The position numbers and the translations under genes were made by a program. A model generated the notes under the pieces. The model worked only from the letters and a program-made list of their open reading frames with translations, had not been told where the DNA came from and searched no databases. A DNA stretch of 9,008 nucleotides from assembly GCA_024231375.1 (NCBI GenBank), contig JAAEQP010001299.1:1-9008 (forward strand), in the 5' to 3' direction. Source of the stretch: a bacterium. GTDB lineage: Bacteria; Hydrogenedentota; Hydrogenedentia; Hydrogenedentiales; SLHB01. This document shows, one piece after another, positions 1-6,354 of this stretch. Positions within the stretch are counted from its first letter, which is position 1. Every line of letters begins with the position of its first letter.

Positions 1-2
1 GC

Positions 3-18
3 ATCCCGGAACCGGGAT
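3..18. repeat. Short perfect palindrome at the left edge
   Basis: The arms ATCCCGG (3-9) and CCGGGAT (12-18) are exact reverse complements separated by AA. It lies directly beside the larger palindromic element at 20-66, downstream of the lyase gene on the minus strand. It may be part of that element or of whatever lies outside the window. There is no T-tract, so it is not a textbook terminator. Confidence 0.5.
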
Positions 19-19
19 A

Positions 20-66
20 GGGGCACGCCTCCACGGAGCCAGGGCACGCGGAAGCGTGCCCCTACC
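20..66. repeat. Palindromic element A (nested hairpins ending CCCTACC)
   Basis: The sequence GGGGCACGC at 20-28 is the exact reverse complement of GCGTGCCCC at 54-62. A second copy of the left arm, GGGCACGC at 42-49, pairs perfectly with 54-61 across the four-base loop GGAA. The right arm can therefore close either a tight 8-bp hairpin or a wide 9-bp one. It is followed by TACC. The 42-66 part aligns with element B at 112-136 over 25 bases with 18 identities. I read it as a dispersed REP-like palindrome in the non-coding tail after the lyase gene. It could also stop or stabilise transcripts, but it lacks a T-tract. Confidence 0.65.
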
Positions 67-111
67 ACGTGATCGCCCTTTTCACGGGGCGGCGGCAATA
101 GAGGCTGGGAC

Positions 112-136
112 GGTCGCGGCGTAGCGCGACCCTACC
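112..136. repeat. Palindromic element B, overlapping the lyase stop codon
   Basis: The arms GGTCGCG (112-118) and CGCGACC (125-131) are perfect reverse complements around the 6-base loop GCGTAG, followed by CTACC. The minus-strand stop codon TAG of the lyase (132-134) lies inside the conserved CTACC tail, so the element starts at the end of the coding region. It belongs with element A: same 25-base length, same CCCTACC end and same stem, with two paired substitutions. It could act as a 3' mRNA hairpin for the lyase transcript. With no T-tract, a repeat identity is better supported than an intrinsic terminator. Confidence 0.65.
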
Positions 137-3100
137 GAATCAAGGAGGTGTCGAGGCCGGTCACGATGCCGTTGGCGGTAGCCACGTGAAGGACATCGTT
201 CGACACGAGCATGTCGACTACCGATTCGGCCAGTGTGGTAGAGGCGAGGATCTTGCCTGCCGCGTCCAGGGACGTGACGCGTCCGTCGGAGGTACCTGCG
301 TGGACGGGTCCTCCCGGTGAGCATGCGAGCGCCAGGACGGGGCCTCCGAGATCGGTGCGCCAGAGACGGGCACCCTTCGAATCGAAACAGTACACACTGT
401 GGCTCAGAGAGCCGGCGAGGATCTCATCCAGCCCATCGCCGTTCAGGTCGGCGGCGAGCACCTTGCGCACGTCGTCGCCGGTGTTGTATCTGAGCCGGAG
501 CTTGCCATCGTGGCCGAGGTAATGGACATTGCCGTCGCCGCCACCGCAGATCACGCCGCGCGTGTTGTCGCCGTCGAAGGATCCCGTGGTGATGTCGTAG
601 CAGATGGGCCCGAAGGAGTGCTTCCAGCGGCGCGTGCCATCGGGATTCAGGACCGACATGTAGTGGTAGTGGGTGCCGCAGCACACTTCGGCCTTGCCGT
701 CACCATCCAGATCGGCGACCGCGCCTGAGCGCGACGGATGCACGCTCTCGAAGTTCCACAACTCGGTCCCGTCGGCCTTGAAGGCGTAGAACCGCCAGTT
801 CTCGGCCCCGGCAATGACTTCCGGCATGCCGTCGCCGTCGAGGTCGCCGGTGCGCACGACGTTGACGTAGGGCGGTTTTCGGTAGTATTCGAGCTTGCGG
901 CTCCATCGTTCGTTTCCGGCGGCGTCTATCACGGTGACGTGATGGTCGTGACGAGCCAGCACGACTTCGTCGATGCCGTCACCATCGAAATCCGCAGCGG
1001 TCACGTCGTTGAGAGACGCTTCAAAGGATGCGATGGTCTCGGCGCGGCCTTCGTTGTCGATGGCGAAGAGGATGCCTTCCCGGGTGGCGGCGAGGAGGGT
1101 CCGGGGGCCATCCGCGCCCGCGAGATTTGCGGCGGTGAGCCGTTTCACGTGGCACGCATCGCCGTCGGGGGTCTTCAGTTCGGTGCGCCAAGCCTGGGCG
1201 TGAGGGGACGCCGAGGCGCCCGCCGCGGCATTGCTCACTGGAGGACGCACCGAAACGCGCGCGGCGGAACCTTCCAGCACCGTGACCCCAGCGTCTTCAA
1301 GCATGATGCAGATCGTGTCGTCCGCCGCTTCGATTCGCACGCCGTCGCCGGTTTCGGTGTGCTGGATGGTCCACGGCACGGCATCGCCGTCCTTCTTGCC
1401 GTGGAGCGCCGTTGCAAAGAGGTAGGATTGGCCTGCGTCGAGTTGCACTGTCGCGATGGCGCTCAGCGACCGCACAACGGGATCGGCGTGAGGATAGTTC
1501 TTCCAGTTGCCGCCCAGATCGGGATCGTTGTTGAGGCGGAGGTCCGGACCGGGGGCCACTTGGAGCCACATGGACGGACCCTTCTGGCGGAGGAGCATGC
1601 CTTCGTCGCGCAGGTTCGCATCGCCCACGCCATGCCAGAGCAACCGGAACTGGTATTCGTTCGCTTCGAGGGCGGTGACGTGATCGAGCACGACGAATGC
1701 CGCCAGAGGCTTGGACCACACGATGGCGCGTTCCCAATCCACGCCGGCGTAGGCAGGCATGCGGGTCCGGCTGAACCCGTAGCGGTCCGTATCGCCGGTA
1801 CTCATCAGTTCGGTGTAGGGCGGAACGGATGCGGACTGACCGTCTTTGAAGACCATCATGGAATTGTGATACTTGACGGCGCTCTTGTAGTAGTCGTTGT
1901 CAGCCAACCAAACCCGATTGAACTGGGTGAAGCGCGGGACGCTGTTGCCGTCGTAGTGCTTGTGGCCGCCGTTGCTGAGACCGTCGAGGAGCAGATACGC
2001 CGCGTCGGGCGTCATGGCTTCGCGGAAGGACACCTTGTCGAAACACCGTTCCAAGGGAACGCGGTCGTCGCTTCCATGGGTGAGGTGGTACTGGGGCTCC
2101 AGGGGCCACGCAATGACGCCGTTGTAGGCGTCGGGCGGAGATGCCTCTCCCCCACGCAGCTGGAACACGTTGGGGGCGAGGGTCTTCTTGTTTGCGTGTT
2201 TCAGGCTCGCCGCCCATGCCGCCGCGGGGTCGCCCGTAGCGAAGGCGAAGGTGTCGAGGCAGACGGTCTCGGAATCCCAGCACATCCACGAGCCCGTGTC
2301 CCCGTAGGGGGCCTGATACCCGAGGTTGTCCATGGTGCCAAGGCAGTAGTCCATCATTTTGCGGGCATTGCCGTTCTCGTAGATCGTGAAGTCGGGACGT
2401 GCCACGGTGTAGATCATCAGGTGTCCCGTGGTGAGCCATTGATATCCGTTGCAGTCTTCGTAGGGCTTGAAGTACCGCGCCTGACGCTGGAAGATGCGGT
2501 CGGCGATGCTGAGCCAGACATCACCCTCCACGGACGACATCCCTTCCGTGAAGTACAATCCGGCGAAGAGGGTTCCCAGCGTCGGGAAGGTCTGATGGTT
2601 GTGGGGCACGTGGTCACTGCCGACCGCGCCCACGCAACTCGGTATTACCGTTTCATGCAACCATCGGCCGAGGTACTTGGTTGTGGCGAGTCGTTCTTCG
2701 TCGGTGAGGGTTGGGTCGTGCTCGATGATGCGCCATCCGGCGACCACCTTCCCGCTGGGGAAATCGCTATCGAATCCCCAGGGACCCCCAAACTTGCGGG
2801 GGTCGGCCACGGCACTCTCCGCATACATCTCCCACAGGGCGGCGTATAGTCTAGCCTCGACGCTGTGGCCAGTCAGCAGATAGCGTTGGGCGACGTTCCG
2901 GAGCACGCCGGCCACGGAGGTGTGGGCCCCTTCGTTGATGGCACGACGGCCTTCCGCCAAACCCTTCTCCAGCCGGTCGGGTGCGGGTTCGTCGTCGGCC
3001 CAGCCGTACTTCGCCAGAAAGTCCTCAGCGTAGGAGCGTTCGTGGATCCGGGGCAAGGTCAGGGTGGCGGCGTCGGATTGCGCGTCGATGGCAGCGGAGA

Positions 3101-4067
3101 GCAGATCAACAGCCTTCGTCAGCCCTTCCGTGTCGGAGGCACCCACGACGATCGCGTTCGCGCCCTTGCCAAAGGGATCGAACACGGTGTGGACCAAGGC
3201 GCCGCCCGTACCGGGGCAAACCTCGTCCACGGGCGTCATGTAGCGGGCGTAGAGGAGCAGCATGGCGGGATTCGAGAAGACGTTGCCGATGATGAAGGTG
3301 GTCTTGTCAGGGTGGCGGTCCGCTTCAGTGGCGGGACGCGCAGGAATCGTGACGCCCGTCTTGGCGCGCACGGCCTCCACCACCGACCCGGCGGCTTGCG
3401 CCCCTTCGGGGGAATCTGGATGCAGGATCACGGCCACGGGCTTGCCGTCGACCACGACAGGCGTGTCGCGCACCAACGCCTTGGGCTTGGTCAGGTCCGC
3501 TATGCCTGGTTCGGCAGGCGCGATGCGCAACGCCCCGAGTTCGGCGAGGACATCGACCTCGTTGTCGCGGGTGCCGATGATGAACTCGACCCGGTCGATG
3601 CGGTCGGCGACGCGGTCTTCCACCACGCCAGCCTCCCACCGGACCCCATCCAGACTCAGGCGGTGTTGGAGCTTGAACCTATGCCATTCCGGACCCAGGG
3701 GTCGGCTCCAGGACATGAAGCTCCAGGCGGGTTTGGATTCGCCTTGGTTGTAGAACCGCACGTAGAAGGCCGTGGTGAGTGCCTCCTCGGGGCTTCGCGC
3801 CTGGAAGGTGACGGTCTTGCCGCGAAGGTCGTGGGGGCCGCCCAGAGGCATCTTGATGCCGAAGTACTTGCTTCCATCCTTGGTGGGCGCGTATCCGCCG
3901 AAGCGCACGGTTCCGTCAGCGACCTCCAGTACGCGCGGGCTGGGTGCGTTGCGGTCGACGAATGTGGGCGAGATACCCTCGATGGAGTCGAAGGCATGCA
4001 GCATTTCGCCGGGCTGTGACACGATGGAGCACACGGCGAGGATGAACAGCGAGGAACCGGCGACCAT
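132..4067 (-). CDS. Exported heparinase II/III-type polysaccharide lyase with C-terminal FG-GAP beta-propeller
   Basis: This 1,311-residue exported protein probably cleaves a uronic-acid polysaccharide by beta-elimination; the substrate is not readable. The chosen ATG at 4067 has AAGGGAG (4075-4081) 7 bases upstream. The frame stays open to 4142, but those 25 residues lie before the ribosome site. Residues 1-25 form a signal peptide with a hydrophobic SLFILAVCSIV core and a likely cut after LHA; unusually, its N-terminus has no Lys or Arg. About 26-183 is a carbohydrate-binding-like beta sandwich. About 198-330 resembles the helper domain at the N-terminus of alpha-glucuronidases. About 345-625 is a helical toroid with His489-Asn490-His491 in HVPHNHQTF. 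About 675-945 is the heparinase II/III beta domain, with GGHKHYDGNS (His702, His704, Asp706, Asn708) and a later YHNSMMV. From about 979 a seven-blade propeller follows, with calcium-type motifs DFDGDGIDE (1026), DLDGDGMPE (1075), DLDGDGKAE (1119) and DLNGDGLDE (1207), and a degenerate SFDGDNTRG (1163). Family call is firm; exact PL family is open. Confidence 0.85.
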   Translation of the reverse strand: MVAGSSLFILAVCSIVSQPGEMLHAFDSIEGISPTFVDRNAPSPRVLEVADGTVRFGGYAPTKDGSKYFGIKMPLGGPHDLRGKTVTFQARSPEEALTTAFYVRFYNQGESKPAWSFMSWSRPLGPEWHRFKLQHRLSLDGVRWEAGVVEDRVADRIDRVEFIIGTRDNEVDVLAELGALRIAPAEPGIADLTKPKALVRDTPVVVDGKPVAVILHPDSPEGAQAAGSVVEAVRAKTGVTIPARPATEADRHPDKTTFIIGNVFSNPAMLLLYARYMTPVDEVCPGTGGALVHTVFDPFGKGANAIVVGASDTEGLTKAVDLLSAAIDAQSDAATLTLPRIHERSYAEDFLAKYGWADDEPAPDRLEKGLAEGRRAINEGAHTSVAGVLRNVAQRYLLTGHSVEARLYAALWEMYAESAVADPRKFGGPWGFDSDFPSGKVVAGWRIIEHDPTLTDEERLATTKYLGRWLHETVIPSCVGAVGSDHVPHNHQTFPTLGTLFAGLYFTEGMSSVEGDVWLSIADRIFQRQARYFKPYEDCNGYQWLTTGHLMIYTVARPDFTIYENGNARKMMDYCLGTMDNLGYQAPYGDTGSWMCWDSETVCLDTFAFATGDPAAAWAASLKHANKKTLAPNVFQLRGGEASPPDAYNGVIAWPLEPQYHLTHGSDDRVPLERCFDKVSFREAMTPDAAYLLLDGLSNGGHKHYDGNSVPRFTQFNRVWLADNDYYKSAVKYHNSMMVFKDGQSASVPPYTELMSTGDTDRYGFSRTRMPAYAGVDWERAIVWSKPLAAFVVLDHVTALEANEYQFRLLWHGVGDANLRDEGMLLRQKGPSMWLQVAPGPDLRLNNDPDLGGNWKNYPHADPVVRSLSAIATVQLDAGQSYLFATALHGKKDGDAVPWTIQHTETGDGVRIEAADDTICIMLEDAGVTVLEGSAARVSVRPPVSNAAAGASASPHAQAWRTELKTPDGDACHVKRLTAANLAGADGPRTLLAATREGILFAIDNEGRAETIASFEASLNDVTAADFDGDGIDEVVLARHDHHVTVIDAAGNERWSRKLEYYRKPPYVNVVRTGDLDGDGMPEVIAGAENWRFYAFKADGTELWNFESVHPSRSGAVADLDGDGKAEVCCGTHYHYMSVLNPDGTRRWKHSFGPICYDITTGSFDGDNTRGVICGGGDGNVHYLGHDGKLRLRYNTGDDVRKVLAADLNGDGLDEILAGSLSHSVYCFDSKGARLWRTDLGGPVLALACSPGGPVHAGTSDGRVTSLDAAGKILASTTLAESVVDMLVSNDVLHVATANGIVTGLDTSLIR

Positions 4068-4109
4068 GAAGCAACTCCCTTCGAAACGAAAACCGAACGC
4101 GTTTCCCGC

Positions 4110-4139
4110 ATTCTGGGGGAGTTCGGGGACGGCAGTCAA
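4110..4139 (-). promoter_or_regulatory. Candidate sigma-70-type promoter for the lyase gene
   Basis: On the minus strand TTGACT (4139-4134) is one base off the TTGACA -35 consensus. An 18-base spacer follows, then CAGAAT (4115-4110), which matches 4 of 6 bases of TATAAT. Transcription would start near 4102, giving a leader of about 35 bases that contains the ribosome site at 4075-4081. This fits the start codon at 4067 and argues against the longer open frame, whose first codon (4142) would lie upstream of the promoter. The -10 match is modest and promoter preferences of this organism are unknown. Confidence 0.35.
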
Positions 4140-4149
4140 CACAGCGACC

Positions 4150-4166
4150 CGGCGCTCTCAGCGCCG
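4150..4166. repeat. Perfect 7-bp hairpin between the two carbohydrate genes
   Basis: CGGCGCT (4150-4156) and AGCGCCG (4160-4166) are exact reverse complements with the 3-base loop CTC. The hairpin lies just upstream of the candidate -35 box of the lyase gene and downstream of the barrel-protein gene. It could be the end of the upstream transcript or a protein-binding site. There is no T-tract on either side. Confidence 0.5.
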
Positions 4167-4204
4167 CAGTTTCGAAATCGGACACAATGCAGGGAGATTG
4201 AAGA

Positions 4205-4257
4205 CCCGCCTACGGCGGGCGAGCCCCTCACCCCAACCTTCTCGCGTCGGGAGAGGG
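4205..4257. repeat. Two adjacent hairpins just after the barrel-protein gene
   Basis: CCCGCC (4205-4210) and GGCGGG (4214-4219) form a perfect 6-bp stem over the loop TAC. Next to it, CCTTCTC (4237-4243) pairs with GAGAGGG (4251-4257) with one G-T wobble over a 7-base loop. The second part, with its CCCCTCACCCCAACC left flank, resembles a short 'CCCTCACCCC...GGGAGAGGG' repeat that recurs between genes in many GC-rich genomes; this is from memory, not a search. The first hairpin resembles the inner hairpin of element C at 6227-6239. Lying 12-64 bases beyond the stop at 4269, they may end or protect that transcript. Confidence 0.5.
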
Positions 4258-4268
4258 CGCAAGAGGGT

Positions 4269-6134
4269 CTAGAAGTCGCGCGTTTCGTCCGCCAACAGTT
4301 TCTCGTAGTGCGCCCGGTAGGCCGCGCCCGCGTCCGGGTCAGTCGCCAGCACGATGATGGCGCCGTCGACGAGGGCGTCCAGCGTAACGGTTGCACTGCC
4401 GCCTCGTGCTTTGAACCCGACATCGTGTACGCCGTCGCCAGCCACGTGGAGGGCTGCCTTTGGCTTCACCCAGTCTGGCAGGTCGACCTTGATGGTGACG
4501 TCCCGTTGCGTTTCGAATGGGTAGGCCTCGGGATGGATCTCGTAGTTGAGATTCGTGATGCATAGGACGACGGCATCCCATCCGACGAGGGCGGCCACAT
4601 CGACCTTTTCGGGGGCCTTGATCTTGAGGTCGGCGGGCTCGCAGGCAAGGAAATCGTCGCGCAACACGGCCATGACCCGGTTCCAACCGCGCATGGATTC
4701 GCGGGTCTCCGGGTACTTCTCGCTCATTTCGTGGTTGTAGGTGAACCAGAGGATACCGTTGGCGCCGCGGCCGATGTTGAGCACGAGCTGTGCGCCCAGC
4801 TCTTCGGGGGTGGGCAGGGGACGTTTGGGCCGCTCGCCCCATCCGCCGTGGTTGCCCTGAGACCAGACCCAGATGGGCTTGGGTTCAGAGGCGTACTTGA
4901 GGTCGCGGGTGTAGTAGCCGGTCTCTTCGAGGTAGGTGCCATATCGGTGAGGCCACTTGCTGCTCGAGGGCGCGCTGACGCAGTAGTGGTCGTGTCCGGG
5001 GATGTCGCCGATGGGTGCATATTCGAAGTACTTGGCGTTTCGACACAGGTTCACGAAGGTGGGGATGGTGCTGTCGTACTTGCGAACCGTGGTGTCGCAG
5101 AACAGGATGATCTGTGGGTCCAGCGACCAGTCCGGTTCGTCGCGCAGCATCCAACAGGTCACGTTGGGATGTCCTGAGAGGTCTCGGACCATGTCTACAT
5201 TGACCGGTTCGCCGGTGTGTACCAGGGCGTGGAGTCCGTACTTGGCGGCGGATTCGCCGAAAAAGGCGTCGTTCCGGCTTCCACCTTTGACCTGGGTGTC
5301 TACGTGGTCGCGGGCCAGGAATTCCTCGTGTTTGGGATTGCCGCCCCACGTGCCGATGGGGAAGAACTCAGGAAATGCCCGGCGATGGGCGCACACGCTG
5401 CGTTCGCCATCCTTGGTCTTGAATCCGACGCGCGCGATGAGGAGCGTACTGGTGGGAACCGGTTCGGACAGCTTGATTCGCGCGATGGCGGTGCCTGGTC
5501 CGCCCAGTTCCTGTCCGCGCCATTGGACTTCGGCGATGTCTCGGCCGAGTATCGCAGCGTCCGTGAAGGTCACACGAGGCTTGCCTTGATAGCGGAGGTG
5601 AAGCTCCAGGTCTTGCATGTTGGGCAACACGCGGATGTAGGAGACGTTGACGGGGTCTTCGCGCAACACGCCTTCGGCTCGCAAGCAGGGGCGCCACGTG
5701 GACTCGACTAGCCGGAACTTGAATTCCGTTTCCAGAGCGAAGTCTTTGGATATGGCGTCAATCTCGAGGACGGTGCTCTGGCCCGGCTCGAGGTGATGGT
5801 CGTACAAGCGATGCCATGCGATGAAGTGGTTCAGCAACCAGTAGGACTCGTCGTGCCCATTGAACTGCCAGAACCGAAGGTTTATGGGTGCGTCGTGTAC
5901 GTTGCTCAGGTAGAAGTAGAGCAGTCCGCCCTGATTGGGAAACTCGTTCTCGTACTCGGTCACCTTCTCGGTTTCCCACCGGGCGGGGCGGTAGTGGACG
6001 TGTTCGAGCAGGAGCTTGTCGGATCCGCGGGCCTGGCGGTCCATGCCCACTTGCGCTGCCTGCCCATACGCCTCGGTCGACGCAAGAATCAGTACACATC
6101 CCAGACTGACCAACACAATGGCTCTACCAATCAT
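4269..6134 (-). CDS. Exported TIM-barrel glycosidase-like protein, family not recognised
   Basis: This 621-residue protein starts at ATG 6134, with GGGAG (6142-6146) 7 bases upstream. Residues 1-24 are a signal peptide (charged MIGR, hydrophobic IVLVSLGCVLILA, likely cut after AYG). About 40-255 is a beta-rich, aromatic region, probably a sandwich domain. About 256-470 reads as a (beta/alpha)8 barrel: strand 1 at EFFPIGTW (256), strand 4 at VTCWMLRDEPDW (325), strand 6 near IPGHDHYCV, strand 7 at PIWVWSQGN (420) and strand 8 at GANGILWFTY (457). Glu333 in RDEPDW sits where clan-A glycosidases carry their acid/base. The usual strand-7 nucleophile Glu is not evident; Gln426 occupies that region. 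About 500-600 is a beta-rich C-terminal domain of the kind that follows glycosidase barrels. It lies 201 bases upstream of the lyase gene on the same strand, suggesting a shared role in polysaccharide breakdown. A glycosidase is the best guess; a non-catalytic binding protein is possible. Confidence 0.65.
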   Translation of the reverse strand: MIGRAIVLVSLGCVLILASTEAYGQAAQVGMDRQARGSDKLLLEHVHYRPARWETEKVTEYENEFPNQGGLLYFYLSNVHDAPINLRFWQFNGHDESYWLLNHFIAWHRLYDHHLEPGQSTVLEIDAISKDFALETEFKFRLVESTWRPCLRAEGVLREDPVNVSYIRVLPNMQDLELHLRYQGKPRVTFTDAAILGRDIAEVQWRGQELGGPGTAIARIKLSEPVPTSTLLIARVGFKTKDGERSVCAHRRAFPEFFPIGTWGGNPKHEEFLARDHVDTQVKGGSRNDAFFGESAAKYGLHALVHTGEPVNVDMVRDLSGHPNVTCWMLRDEPDWSLDPQIILFCDTTVRKYDSTIPTFVNLCRNAKYFEYAPIGDIPGHDHYCVSAPSSSKWPHRYGTYLEETGYYTRDLKYASEPKPIWVWSQGNHGGWGERPKRPLPTPEELGAQLVLNIGRGANGILWFTYNHEMSEKYPETRESMRGWNRVMAVLRDDFLACEPADLKIKAPEKVDVAALVGWDAVVLCITNLNYEIHPEAYPFETQRDVTIKVDLPDWVKPKAALHVAGDGVHDVGFKARGGSATVTLDALVDGAIIVLATDPDAGAAYRAHYEKLLADETRDF

Positions 6135-6187
6135 CGTGATTCTCCCGGCGGTTTGCTGACAAAACTGACTGTGACTCTATAAACTGG

Positions 6188-6209
6188 CGTCAAGGAATGC
6201 AACGTCAAG
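6188..6209. promoter_or_regulatory. Repeated CGTCAAG heptamer upstream of the barrel-protein gene
   Basis: CGTCAAG occurs at 6188-6194 and 6203-6209, 15 bases apart, and once inverted (CTTGACG) at 6242-6248 within element C. On the minus strand each copy reads CTTGACG, so TTGACG could also serve as a -35 box. A TATAGA lies at 6181-6176, but no spacing gives a good promoter. The repeats sit 54-75 bases before the start at 6134, a plausible operator position. The evidence is only the repetition. Confidence 0.2.
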
Positions 6210-6211
6210 AT

Positions 6212-6256
6212 GGTGCGTGCTCGGCCCCGCCTCCGGCGGACCTTGACGCACCCTAC
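6212..6256. repeat. Palindromic element C (CCCTAC family) in the divergent intergenic region
   Basis: GGTGCGT (6212-6218) is the exact reverse complement of ACGCACC (6246-6252) and is followed by CTAC. This repeats the layout of elements A and B: a GG-starting arm, then a right arm ending in CCCTAC. The 27-base interior contains a second hairpin, CCGCC (6227-6231) with GGCGG (6235-6239). It lies between two divergent genes (starts at 6134 and 6355), so it cannot be a terminator for either. A dispersed REP-like or mobile palindrome is the simpler reading. Confidence 0.6.
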
Positions 6257-6354
6257 ATGAATCAGGTGGACGAGGGGGCCGGGGTTGATCGATTTGCCGC
6301 GATGAGGGCATACCTTGTTGGGGTGGTTGGCAGGGCGTAGCGGAGAGTCATCAA

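Noticed and set aside
2595..2621. H-N-H residues in HVPHNHQTF suggesting an HNH nuclease
   Set aside because: The motif lies inside the helical toroid of a polysaccharide lyase, where Asn-His pairs are common. The spacing and fold of HNH nucleases are absent.
738..4019. Very long plus-strand open frames (738-2849 and 2865-4019) opposite the lyase gene
   Set aside because: They are in the same plus frame, aligned codon-for-codon with the lyase. Stops in that frame require TTA, TCA or CTA codons on the lyase strand, which are rare in GC-rich genes. The translation has no recognisable domain, while the lyase frame has clear motifs throughout.
4068..4142. N-terminal extension of the lyase to position 4142
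   Set aside because: A good ribosome site lies after it, at 4075-4081, and the export signal starts at 4067.
6096..6134. Lipoprotein cysteine at residue 13 of the barrel protein
   Set aside because: The preceding residues VSLGC do not fit a lipobox, and the cysteine sits in the middle of the hydrophobic core. Cleavage after AYG fits better.
6285..6314. Possible promoter for the S41 peptidase (TTGATC followed by CATACC)
   Set aside because: The -10 box matches only 3 of 6 consensus bases at an 18-base spacing, no better than expected by chance in this region.
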